A stretch of DNA of 64,000 bases, taken from contig JAOTOM010004618.1 of assembly GCA_034440615.1 (NCBI GenBank), positions 296,001 to 360,000 on the forward strand, written 5' to 3'. How positions within the stretch are numbered: the first letter of the stretch is position 1; every line of letters starts with the position of its first letter. A model generated the notes under the pieces. The model was not told where the DNA came from, made no database searches, and saw only the letters and a list, made by a program, of their open reading frames with translations. This document shows positions 54,400-64,000 of the stretch, piece after piece. A program made the position numbers and the translations under genes. The DNA comes from Ashinkailepas kermadecensis (lineage: Eukaryota; Arthropoda; Thecostraca; Neolepadidae).

Positions 54400-56330
54400 T
54401 CAGGTCTCTATAAGAGACGTAGAACAGAGATTGGGACGAGGCCCCCAGGACGAAAAGGAGGTCCCATGACGAAAATGAGGCCCCATGACGAAAAGGAGGT
54501 CCCAAGACGTAGAACAGAGATAGGGAGGAGGCCCCCAGGACGAAAAGGAGGCTCCCGGGACGAAAAGGAGGCCCAGGACGAAAAGGAGGCCCCAAGACGT
54601 AGAACAGAGATTGGGAGAGACCCCCAGGACGAAAAGGAGGCCCCCAGGACGAAAAGGAGACCCCAGAACGAAAAGGATGCACCCAAGGACGAAAAGAAGG
54701 CCCCCAAGACGTAGAACAGAGATTGGGATGAGGTTCCCAGGACGAAAAGGAGGCCCCCAGGACGAAAAGGATGCCCCCAGGATGGAAAGGAGGCCCCTAA
54801 GACGTAGGACAGAGATTGGGAGGTGGCCCCCATGACGAAAAGGAGGCCCCCAGGACGAAAAGGAGGCCCCCAGGACGAAAAGGAGACCCCTAAGACGTAG
54901 AACAGAGATTGTGAGGTAGCCCCCAGGACAAAATGGAGGCCCCCAGGACGAAAAGGATGCCCGCAGGACGCAAATGATGCCGCCAAGACGTAGAACAGAG
55001 ATTGGGAGGAGGCCCCAGGAATAAAAGGAGGTCCCCAGGACTAAAAGGAGGCCCCCAGAACGAATAGGATGCACCCAAGGACGAAAAGGAGGCCCCACGA
55101 CGTAGAACAGAGATTGGGAGGAGGCCCCCAGGACGAAAAGGGAGCCCCTCCCCCCGGGACGAAAAGGAGGCCCCAGGACGAAAAGGAGGCCCAAAGACGT
55201 AGAACAGAAATTGGGAGGGGCCCCCAGGACGAAAAGGAGGCCCCCAGGACGAAAAGGAGACCCTCATAACGAAAAGGATACACCCAAGGACGAAAAGGAG
55301 GCCCCCAAGACGTAGAACAGAGATTGGGATGAGGTCCCCAGGACGACAAGAAGGCCCCCGGGACGAAAAGGAGGCCCCAGGATGAAAAGGAGGCCCCTAA
55401 GACGTAGAACAGAGATTGGGAGGTGGCCCCCATGACGAAAAGGAGGCCCCCAGGACGAAAAGGAGACCCCTAAGACGTAGAACAGAGATTGGGAGGTGGC
55501 CCCAGGACGAAAGGGAGTCCCCCAGGACGAAAAGGATGCCCCCAGGACGCAAATGAGGCCCCCAAGACGTAGAACAGTGATTGGGAGGAGGCCCCCAGGA
55601 ATAAAAGGAGGCCCCCAGGACTAAAGGGAGGCCCCCAGAACGAATAGGATGCACCCAAGGACGAAAAGGAGGCCCCACGACGTAGAACAGAGATAGGGAG
55701 GAGGCCCCCAGGACGAAAAGGAGGCCCCAGGACGAAAGACGCAGTCGATGCGCCCCCAAACTCCAACAACCAACCAACCAACCCCAGGACGAAAAGGATG
55801 CACCAAAGGACGAAAATGATGCCCCCAAGACGTAGAACAGAGATTGGGATGAGGTCCCCAGGACGAAAAGGAGGCCCCCAGAACGAAAAGGAGGCCCCCA
55901 GGACGAAAAGGATGCCCCTAAGACGCATAACAGAGATTGTGAGGTGGCCCCCAGGACGAAAAGGAGGCCCCCAAGACGAAAAGAAGGCCCCAGAACGCAA
56001 AGGAAGGCCCCCCAAGACGTAGAACAGAGATTGGGAGGAGGCCCCCAGGACTAAAAGGAGGCCCCAGGACGAAAAGGAGGCCCCTAGAACGAAAAGGATG
56101 CACCCAAGGACGAAAAGGAGGCCTCTTGGACGTAGAACAGAGATTGGAAGGTAGCCCCCAGGACGAAAAGGAGGCCTCTTGGACGTAGAACAGAGATTGG
56201 AAGGTAGCCCCCAGGACGAAAAGGAGGTCCCAGGACGAAAAGGAGGCCCCAGGACGAAAAGAAGACCCCAGCACGAAAAGGAGGCCCTCAGGACTGAAAG
56301 GATGCCACCGAGACGGGCAAGAAGCCACCC
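54400..56330. repeat. 1.9 kb array of 20-21 bp monomers with higher-order pattern
   Basis: The main monomer is GGCCCCCAGGACGAAAAGGA. Every 100-200 bp a variant GACGTAGAACAGAGATTGGG is inserted, giving a higher-order unit of variable length. A truncated SINE-like tail (GACGCAGTCGATGCGCCCCC plus CCAACCAACC) interrupts the array at about 55738-55785. Long minus-strand open frames here (such as 55194-54400) are array artefacts. Confidence 0.95.
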
Positions 56331-58527
56331 AGGTTAGACGAAAAGGCTTCCGATGGGTGGCAGTATGTTCTTAAGTTGGAAAACGAGGACCCCAAGACGA
56401 AAGAGGATGCCCCTGCAATATAAAATTAAGACCTGATAGGTGATATTTCGCAGGAATGAGAGAAGGCCACCGAGACCAGCCAGATGAGGCCCATATTTTG
56501 GAAGAGGAGGAACCTGGAAGAGAAGATCTAGGACTAGGACGCAAAAGCACCCTGCTAAGAGGGTAATGAGGCTCCAAACACAGATAAGGAGGCCCCTAAT
56601 TTGAAAAAGGAGTCACCTAGGAGAGGGTAGGAGTCCCCAGAAATCAAGAGAGTGTCAAAAATGGCACGGAGGCAACCAGGAATGCAAAGGAGGCCCAAAC
56701 ACCGGAAAGGTGGCCCCAGAATATGAGAGGAGGCCCTAAGACCGAAAAGGAAGCCATTAGATATGAGATGAGGCTTCGGAGACGCAAAAGCAGGCCCCAA
56801 ACGGGTGAGGTTCCACCGAGATAGAAAAGGATGATCCAGAGACGTGGCAGGAGGCACCTAATTCGGAAGAGAACGACACAAGATTGGAAATGAGACCCCA
56901 TGATGAACGAGGAGGCCCCTAAAATAGGAGAGAAAGGCCATTGGATAAGAGAGATGGCTCCCAGGCGGAAAAGAAGGCTCGAAGACGGCTAAGAAGGTCC
57001 ACGGGAAATAACAAGGCCACTAAAATAGGAAAGGTTGCCAGTAATTTGGCAGAGGAGGCGCCTGGGAGAGAAGAGGAGTCCACGAGGAGATAAGAGACCA
57101 ACCCTGAGATGGGTAAAGATCGAATCCAGAGCGCAGAGCAGGAGAACGCACAGCAGGAGGCCCCCAAGACGTGAGAGGAGGCCCCTAATTTGAAAAAAAA
57201 GAAGGCTTCTAGAAGAAACATGAGGCACCTGCCGGACTCCAGAGGAGTCCCTCAAGGAGTAGGTCTCCAGGACCAAATGAGGCCCCGAAGACCGGAAAGA
57301 GTTCCCAGGAAATGAGAGGAGGCCCTTAGGATGGGAGTGGTAGCAGGTATGGAAGGGGGTGAGGTTTCCAAAATTGAAGATCCCTCAAGACGGGTAAGGT
57401 TTTTCCAGGATAAAGGAGGAGCCACACGAGGCGTGGCAGGAGGCCCCTAATTTGGCAGAGAATTCCCCTCGAAGGTGAGAGGAAGCCCCATGCCACGTTA
57501 AATGGGCCCCAGAATGCAAGAGGAGGCCCTCCAAGACGGGAGAGGAAGACCATTGAATATGGAGGAGGGTAGGACACACAAGGAGACATCGAAAACCGGT
57601 AAAAAGGCTTTAGGAAATGAGACGAGACCCTTAAGACGCGAGAGGAGGCCTATAATTTGCAAGAAGAAACCCCTAAGAAATAGTAAGAGCGTGTCTCGGT
57701 ATTTAAAATCACGAAATTGGCCCCAAAAGATCCGGCCGGGGCCCCCGCAAATTACGCTGAGCCTGGGGTACCAAAAATTTACGCCCGGACCACGAAAATC
57801 ATGCCAGGGGCACGACAGGTCGTACCGTGCCCCAACAGTCTCATTGGGACCAAAACAAATGAAGCCGGAGCAACGAAAAACAATCCGGACATGGATAATC
57901 ACTCTGGGGGCCCAACAATGACGCCAAAAGACTCCAAAACGCATTGGACCCCCAAAAAGTGTCGAGGCCGCTACAGCTCGCGCTAGGGATCCAAGAAAAT
58001 GACGTCGGGGCCCAAAAGATCACATTGGACTAAAAAAAAGTCGCGTCGCAGCCCTTGAAAATCACACTGGAGGCCCAGAAGGTCACGCCGGGGCCCCAAA
58101 AGTTGCAGCTGCCCTAAAAATCAATCTTAACCGGAATGTCGCTCTGGGACAAAAAAAAACTCCTTCAGTGGCCGCAGTGCTATATCAAAGGGGCAAGTGC
58201 CCCCTCCATCCTGAGAGGGATAAGCTCCCAAGAATCGTGTCGGGGCCTTAAAAATCGCGCTGGGGCCGCCAAAATTCGCGTCGGTACACCAGAATTCGCG
58301 TATGGGTCTCCAAATAAATACGGCGAGCCCCGGGAAACTCGCTCCGAGGCCCGAAAAATTGCGACAGGAACCGCCAAAATCGCGTTTGGGCCACAGCTAA
58401 ATACAACGCGTCGCACAAACTCGAACCGAGCCCCCCAAATATCGCGCTCGGGACCCACAATTCCCATCGGTTGTCCCGTCGAGGCTCTAAAAAATTGCCG
58501 TCTAGGGCCACACGTAAGCACAGTGTG
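56331..58527. repeat. highly degenerate continuation of the 20-21 bp satellite
   Basis: 56331-57690 still shows GAGGCCCC(T/A)AA and GGAGAGAGGAGGCCCC words every 20-40 bp. From 57700 it changes to GGGGCCCCAAAAATCGCGYY words with about a 21-bp period, the same class as 25.2-25.96 kb but on the other strand. Divergence increases gradually from left to right. Confidence 0.7.
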
Positions 58528-60574
58528 ACCACAAACACCGGATCGGTATCCGAAAAAAATCAAGCTGGAGCCCTCCAAAATAAGGATGGATTCCAACAAC
58601 TAAATGCCCAGGTAAAAGAAAATTGCTCTGGAGCACCGAACATATTATCAGATGCCTTCACAAATTGCGTACGGCACCGAAAAACAAACCGGATCTCGAA
58701 CAATCGAGGTGGGATACAAAAACATGGCGCGAAGAACTCGAGAAATCAGGCCGGGATTCGGACTTTAAAAAAAAATCAGAAAAGTTTCACAAAATCGTAT
58801 TGAGCCAAGAAAACTGGGGTTGGGTCTCCGGAACCACGCGACTGGACGCGATAAGCCGCTCTGGGACCGAGAAACATCGTACCGAAGCCCCAAAATTGTA
58901 CTTGGGCCCCACAAGTGTGCGTCAGAAGCCCAAAATAAACACATCGGGACCCTAAGAGCACAGCGGGGGCCGAAAATACAACTGGCCCTCCAAAGCGCAC
59001 AGTCTCACAAAAACATGAAGTGCCTTAACACATGCGTTGCAGCCATAAATATATATATACCGGGAGGTATAAAAAATACACCGGAAGCTCTCGAGGCACA
59101 CAGGGGTCATGCTAACGCACAATAGCCTGAAAAGGTGGCTGGGGCCGCAAAAGGCAACATGGTTCCAAAACAAACAAAAAGACCGGGCGCTAAATAAACA
59201 CATCGGGATATTCGAAAAAGCCCCGACACGTCAAAAAAAATTATCGGTGCACAAAAATGCAACAAACCCTAAAACGAGCAGGGGGTTCGAAAGTGCTTTA
59301 GGCCCCTAACAAAAATGGATTGGAGCCATAATGCACAATCATAGACCAAGAAAGACGCAACGGGTCCAAAAAAGAACGCTGAGGCTTGGCCTCGGTTCGG
59401 TATCCAATCTGGGAGGATAGCAGCAAAGATATGAAGTGCATCAAAGCTCAGCGGAAACCGCATTGCATAACTACCAGGAAATGTGAGAAGTAGGAAACTA
59501 ATGATCGAATTTAATCAATCGACTTTTCGCAGCGAACGCCCATATGAACCATTCCATCACGCCAAATATGGCGCAAGTCTATCAGGTGGCAGTAATTAGC
59601 AAAACGCAGAAGGCCTAGCAGAAACTATAGCATCGCACGAAGTGTGGCGAATGCACCGAATACGAAAAATGGGTGCACACGTGCACTGACGTTGCCGTCG
59701 TGGCGACCGGGTGCTATGAACTGGAATGCCTGAAATTGTGAAGTTTTGTATTTTAAAGTGGTGGGTAATACATTTTACTTTGAAGTTATGGGCCTAATAC
59801 ATCTTCGAAACCCTGCTCGTTTTAGGGCTTTTTTGTGTTTTTTGTTGTTGTGCACCGAGTATTTTTTTTTACGTGTCGGGGCGTTTTCGAAGATCCCGAT
59901 GTGTTTCTTTAGCTTCCGGTCGTTTTGTACGTTTTGGAACCATGTTGCCTTTTGTGGCTCCAGCCTCTTTTCCAAGCCCTGTGCGTCCTCATGGTTCCTG
60001 TGCACCTTGCGAGCTTGCAGTGTATTTTTCTTAGAGCTCCCGGTATGTTTATTTAGGGCTGCAACGCATGTTTTAAGGCCCTATCGCTTTTTGGGAGACT
60101 CTGTGCGCTTTGGAGGGTTAGTTGTATTTTCTGGCACCGGTGTACTCTTAGGGTCCCGCTGTGTATATTTGGGGCTTCTGACGCACATTTGTGGGGCCCC
60201 AGTATGATTTTGGGGCTTCGGTGCGATTTTTGCTGGGTCCCAGCGCGACTTATCGCGCCCAGGCGCGTGATTCCGGAGACCCAACGCCAGCTTTCTGGGC
60301 TCAACGCGATTTTTGTGGATCTTTTCTGTTTTTTTTTTAAAAGTCCGAATCCCGGCCTGATTTTTCGAACCTCTGGCGTCATGTTTTTGTATCCCAACTC
60401 GATTTTTCGTGATCCGGTATGCTTTTCGGTATCATACGCAATTTTTGAAGGCATCTGGAAGAAATGTTCGGTGCAACGGAGCCATTTTCCTGACCCGGAC
60501 ATTTATTTGTTGGAATCTCTCCTTTTTTGGAGCGCTCCAGCTTGATTTTTTGGATACCGATCCGGTTTTGTGGT
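58528..60574. repeat. 2 kb imperfect palindrome (arms about 785 bp, loop about 470 bp)
   Basis: 58528-59312 aligns along its whole length with the reverse complement of 59785-60574. Examples are CCGGATCGGTATCC at the outer end, CAGGCCGGGATTCGGACTTT, TTGGGTCTCCGGAA, GGCAACATGGTTCCAAAAC and CACATCGGGAT toward the loop. By eye the arms are about 80-85% identical. The arms are themselves made of the degenerate satellite. No coding frame runs through them. Confidence 0.92.
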
Positions 60575-61300
60575 ATAGGTGTAATTTCAGCAGTGTGAGG
60601 TAACTTATCAAGGGATACCAAAAGAAAACCTAAGAACTGAGTGGTGGAGTTAGGGTTGAAATCCGACCAATCAGAAACCATAGTGGTAGATTAGGCCCCT
60701 CCACAGGACAATTTATTTGATGACTAATTATATTATTTCGAAATGTACCCTTTGACAAAAAGCGGTCGAAATCCAAGGACTTTTTAATGAGCGTAGGTGC
60801 CCCCCACCCTGCAAATCCTTGTGCCCCCTCCTGCTAGACGCAAATATAGGTACTCCACTGGTCCCTCAATAATTTTCCGAAACATACGCCCATGGGGAAA
60901 CGCGAACATTGAGGGGACAAATTACCCCTCCTAAGCATACAATACAACATCCATGCCCCATATAAAATGGGATGAATGATGTTTTTAAATGCATTTTCTT
61001 CCAACAAACTTCCTTTCTGTTATTACAGCCTGCATGATTAGAGCTTCCCAGCTTCCATACCTTCTCAACCTCATTTACAAAACGGTACAGCACAGCGAAA
61101 ACGATGGGCGTGACGGCGTGGAATTTGAAGGCTTGGATTATGTGTGTACTGACATTGTTGCATTGTTGCTTTGTCATTTATGCATTGCTGTTCAATGCTT
61201 GTTCTTGCCGTGAATTTATTCGCTGAGGATATATTTTAGCTCGTGTGACAGTTGCCTTGCAGCCAGCACCAAATGTTATAAAAATAAATAAATTCCTAAG
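60575..61300. other. no repeat recognised; possible promoter before 61301
   Basis: AT-rich unique DNA between the palindrome and the candidate exon. No TATA box or initiator can be called with confidence. Confidence 0.3.
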
Positions 61301-61597
61301 ATGGCGCTCAGAAAACCAATGCAATCCACTTCTCGTTGTCACCTTTGCGAAATTGTCGTCCTTGGGCTGAGAAGTGGTCGTTCAAGCTTTGCTTATGACA
61401 TCAAGCTGGTGGGAATAAATAACAGTAGTGATGAATCTAGCTATATGCAGTTAGACTTGGATGACTTAAAAGTGGGTTTATCAATGGCAGATATCTGTAA
61501 GATATGCTTAGCACCAGCCCCGCCAGCTCGCTGCAATCTAGAGGCCAGCGGGAAGATTCGAGAAAGCATTGAGACGATGGTTTGTTTTGGCACTTAC
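61301..61597 (+). CDS. candidate first coding exon, paired-cysteine protein
   Basis: 99 codons from an ATG in good context (AAGATGGCG), ending at ACTTAC|GTAAGTA, a near-consensus donor at 61598, phase 0. The peptide has two C-x2-C pairs (Cys13/16 in SRCHLCE and Cys66/69 in DICKICLA) 49 residues apart, plus Cys78 and Cys95. That spacing recalls zinc-binding N-terminal domains such as the ZAD of arthropod zinc-finger factors, but the rest does not clearly match. No downstream exon was identified: the U2 gene follows 0.9 kb later, and the remaining exons may lie beyond the window. It is unlike the surrounding repeats, which favours a host gene. Confidence 0.4.
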
Positions 61598-62491
61598 GTA
61601 AGTATCCAAATATTACTTATTTATACCCTGGTATGGCCCAGTTTTCAGCGAAAATGATTAGTGCTATTGTGTTTTGAGTAAATGATGCACCATGCCAAGA
61701 ACAAACAAAACGAATATGAAATCATTGTTCCCCATCATCGAACCATAGTATAAGAGCCTAAAAACAATATGAGACCTTAACACAATGGAGGCCCCCTTTC
61801 GACCTTGCCCCCCTGGAAGGATTTCGTGGGGACGCCACTGGGTGCTGGTTGGATTACGCTGCCAGCAGCATTTGCTACCTGGCGGGCATCTGGTTAGCCG
61901 TGACGGTCTTGTGACGTCATGGCCCTCAACACCTCCGATGAGGCCGCCGACCCGCGGGGTTTCGCGCTGCCATCTATTGGCACATCTGGCAGTACTGTCG
62001 CGCCGACCTTAGTAAACGGCCGCCGCGGCGTTGCAAAGGTCGTTTACCGCGTCGATATCGGCTGCGTGTAGCTGTGACCGGAGACGACGACAGGGTGACT
62101 GATAGTACGAGGAGCGGCCGTTCTGGAGATGTGCGATGCAGCTCGGCCGGATGGTCTGGTCACGAGCCTGGAGGGTGGATCACGACTCGGTCCGGTCGTG
62201 ACGTCTCCTGTAGTACGGGTGACTATCGAACGTCCCAACAGCAGCTCCTTGGCCTGCTTCACAAGCCTACTCCTCCAGTCCGGAGATCACTCATTCTTAA
62301 CAATTAAGCGGATCCACTCAGTCCGCAATAGTGTTCACAGCTTGTATCACCATTACATTATATTCAGATATTTACACATGTACCACCTGCACTTGCAATG
62401 ATACCCATAAGATGTTTATGTCCTTTTTTAACGCCTGGGACGTTGATCAGGTATGGCCCAATGTGAATGAAGCAGCCGCAAACTGGTAGTT
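61598..62491. other. no gene; GC-rich 61.8-62.3 kb
   Basis: 61790-61845 resembles a MITE end (GGGGACGCCACTGG). 62060-62230 has repeated CGGTC/GGTCACGA words. The upstream promoter of U2 should lie in the last 100 bases, but I could not recognise its PSE. Confidence 0.35.
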
Positions 62492-62676
62492 ATCGCTTCT
62501 CGGCCTATGGCTAAGATCAAGTGTAGTATCTGTTCTTATCAGCTTAATATCTGATACGTCCCCTACATGGGGACGCGAATATTAAACTGATTTTTGAACT
62601 TTGGTGGTGGCAAGAGCTTGCTCCTCCACCACCGCGGGTTGAACTGGCATTGCACTACTGCCGGTTTCAGCCCAAA
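62492..62676 (+). ncRNA. U2 spliceosomal snRNA
   Basis: Starts ATCGCTTCTCGGCC and continues GGCTAAGATCAAGTGTAGTA, with the branch-point recognition segment GTAGTA intact, then TCTTATCAGCTTAATATCTG. The Sm site is in ACTGATTTTTGAAC. Stem III is perfect (GGTGGTGG / CCACCACC). Stem IV is GAACTGGCATTGCACTACTG. Length of about 185 nt matches other U2 RNAs. U2 pairs with the intron branch site in the spliceosome. Two oddities: loop I reads CCTATGG, one base shorter than the insect CCTTATGG form I remember; and the stem IV loop reads TTGCACTAC where TTGCAGTAC is usual, which is in the U2B''-binding loop. A possible 3' box (AAAGATAAGA) follows at about 62690. Probably a real gene or a very young copy. 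Confidence 0.9.
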
Positions 62677-62699
62677 CAGTTACCAATGAAAGATAAGAG

Positions 62700-63184
62700 T
62701 TGGAACCGGAGTGCAAACTTTGGAAGTCCGTTGAATTTAACGCCTGGTATTCCGTTACCATTGACATCCAGCAGTTTGCAGACATCTGGCTCTCACCATC
62801 TCCCCTGGCTCTTCTCCATCTCCCCGGCTCTCACTATCTCCCCCGGTTCTCACCATCTCCAGACTCAAGCTCACGCCAGCGCCTGTGGTTGTAAAACTCG
62901 TTGATTTTGTAGTCAGAAGTCTTCCTGATCGCCTGCCGAAGGTGGGCGAGGTGGCCTTCGTGCACGGCGATGGGCCTCGATGCGGTGGCCAACGGCGCGT
63001 GTGACCTCCCCACTACCATGCCCATAAGAGGGCCTGGCACCTGATATTCGATCGATTCGATCCGCAAGCGTCTCGCATTTGAGGTAACCACAGCCGGAGG
63101 CGGAGATGACTCCGGCGCGGGCGCGGGCGGCGCGGCGGCGGGAAGATCGGGACAGTGATGGCCATCAGCGCGCCGTGGTGCGTC
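62700..63184. other. no gene seen
   Basis: 62795-62865 repeats CTCACCATCTCCCC(T)GGCTCT. No supported gene. Confidence 0.35.
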
Positions 63185-63336
63185 GCGACTCGCGAGGTGG
63201 CATCGCCTCGCCAGCCAGGCGTCGCGACTCGCGAGGTGGCATCCTCGCCAGCGTCGCAGTCCCCGGGCTCGCGACCCGGGTGACATCCCCAGCTCCTCGG
63301 TGGCACCTCGCCAGGTGATGCCACCTCGCGAGTCGC
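63185..63336. repeat. 19-mer twice direct and once inverted
   Basis: GCGACTCGCGAGGTGGCAT at 63185-63203 and 63224-63242, and its exact complement at 63318-63336. The outer copies can pair perfectly. Confidence 0.95.
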
Positions 63337-63474
63337 ATATAAAGCAAGACTGACTCATAACTCCTCTGACAGTGAGGAATACAAATATGAAGGTGTGAAG
63401 GGCATAAGAACGATATGCAAATTAACCTACTCCACCACCCTCATCGAACTGGTGTCGTTCTCCTGAAAGAGTAG

Positions 63475-63870
63475 ACTTTCAGGTGAGACTTTCAGATATA
63501 CGATGGGACGGAGGGAACTGAATGTTATTGAAGAGGAAAGAGACTTCGGTGTGTTGGTTTCGAACAGACTCCCTTAAGCAGGCATGGATGCAGTTTGAAA
63601 ATTATTGGTAAGGCATTCAATCCACATGTGTTAAGAGGGATCAAGGGTATAGAGCTGGATTTTTACGCAAATAGTATATTAGATAGCTGGGGTAGATAGG
63701 CATTGATAGGTGTGCGAGATGTTGGTGGATGGTTTCTTTAGGATATGGTGATGGTGATTGGGGTGGGTCTTTTTTTTACAGTGCTTATGGTATCCTCCAT
63801 TTACAGACTTAACTGGATGGGCCCTTATGGCTCTTATGAAGTCTAAACACTTTATGACTTTAGTACACAG
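63475..63870 (+). mobile_element. CR1-like LINE 3' end with internal deletion
   Basis: 63490-63570 translates to a YTMGRRELNVIEEERDFGVL-like segment, the RT region just before the C-terminal part, then stops appear. From 63680 the 3' UTR matches 46.04-46.24 kb and ends CACTTTATGACTTTA. Most of the C-terminal coding part is missing or decayed. Confidence 0.75.
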
Positions 63871-64000
63871 ATTTCCACTGAAGGCTTTGCACTCTGGGTT
63901 GGCAGGTGGACTTCTACTTCGCACGGTGGGTTTCACTCGCGTTCATCACTTGGAAAAGTGACTCTGTAATTAGTTCAAAACGCGATGCTTATTTTGATAT

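Noticed and set aside
54400..55194. 264-codon minus-strand frame with FRPGG/LFVLGA repeats and similar neighbours
   Set aside because: Satellite array with about 21-bp monomers; overlapping frames are open on both strands with no start or domain evidence.

Overview
This is eukaryotic, metazoan DNA, most likely from an arthropod (a crustacean would fit, but I cannot fix the species). The evidence is a U2 snRNA gene of arthropod type, a two-exon gene for a GAS1/GDNF-receptor-alpha-like secreted protein with an 8.5 kb intron, several tRNA-derived SINEs with target-site duplications (TSDs), CR1-like and I-like LINEs, a Penelope-like element and hAT-type MITEs. There are no operons and no prokaryotic signals. 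More than twenty unrelated minisatellite arrays cover much of the window. Many have units divisible by three, so they give long open frames on both strands that should not be read as genes.

Layout. 0-26 kb: intergenic; SINEs, two LINE 3' fragments, and minisatellites with units of 10 to 78 bp, including a 0.8 kb array of a self-complementary 15-mer at 21.8-22.6 kb. 26.9-36.2 kb: the GAS1-like gene on the plus strand. Its intron holds SINEs, two hAT-type MITEs with 8-bp TSDs, an element with inverted ends, and minisatellites. 36-42 kb: sparse, with one SINE, LINE tails and a CpG-rich stretch. 42.6-46.0 kb: a 3.4 kb element with terminal inverted repeats (TIRs) of about 400 bp, inserted in a LINE 3' tail with a 4-bp duplication. 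It carries a damaged gene of about 550 codons that looks like a transposase I cannot place in a named superfamily. 46.5-54 kb: a retroelement graveyard (Penelope-like, I-like, CR1-like). 54.4-60.6 kb: a roughly 6 kb degenerate 20-21 bp satellite tract ending in a 2 kb imperfect palindrome. 61.3 kb: a possible first coding exon with paired cysteines. 62.5 kb: the U2 snRNA gene. 63.5 kb: another LINE 3' end.

Only the GAS1-like gene, the U2 gene and perhaps the 61.3 kb exon look like host genes. The strongest candidate for something undescribed is the 42.6-46.0 kb element. Also notable are a body sequence shared by two SINE families with different tRNA-like heads, and the large palindrome at 58.5-60.6 kb.
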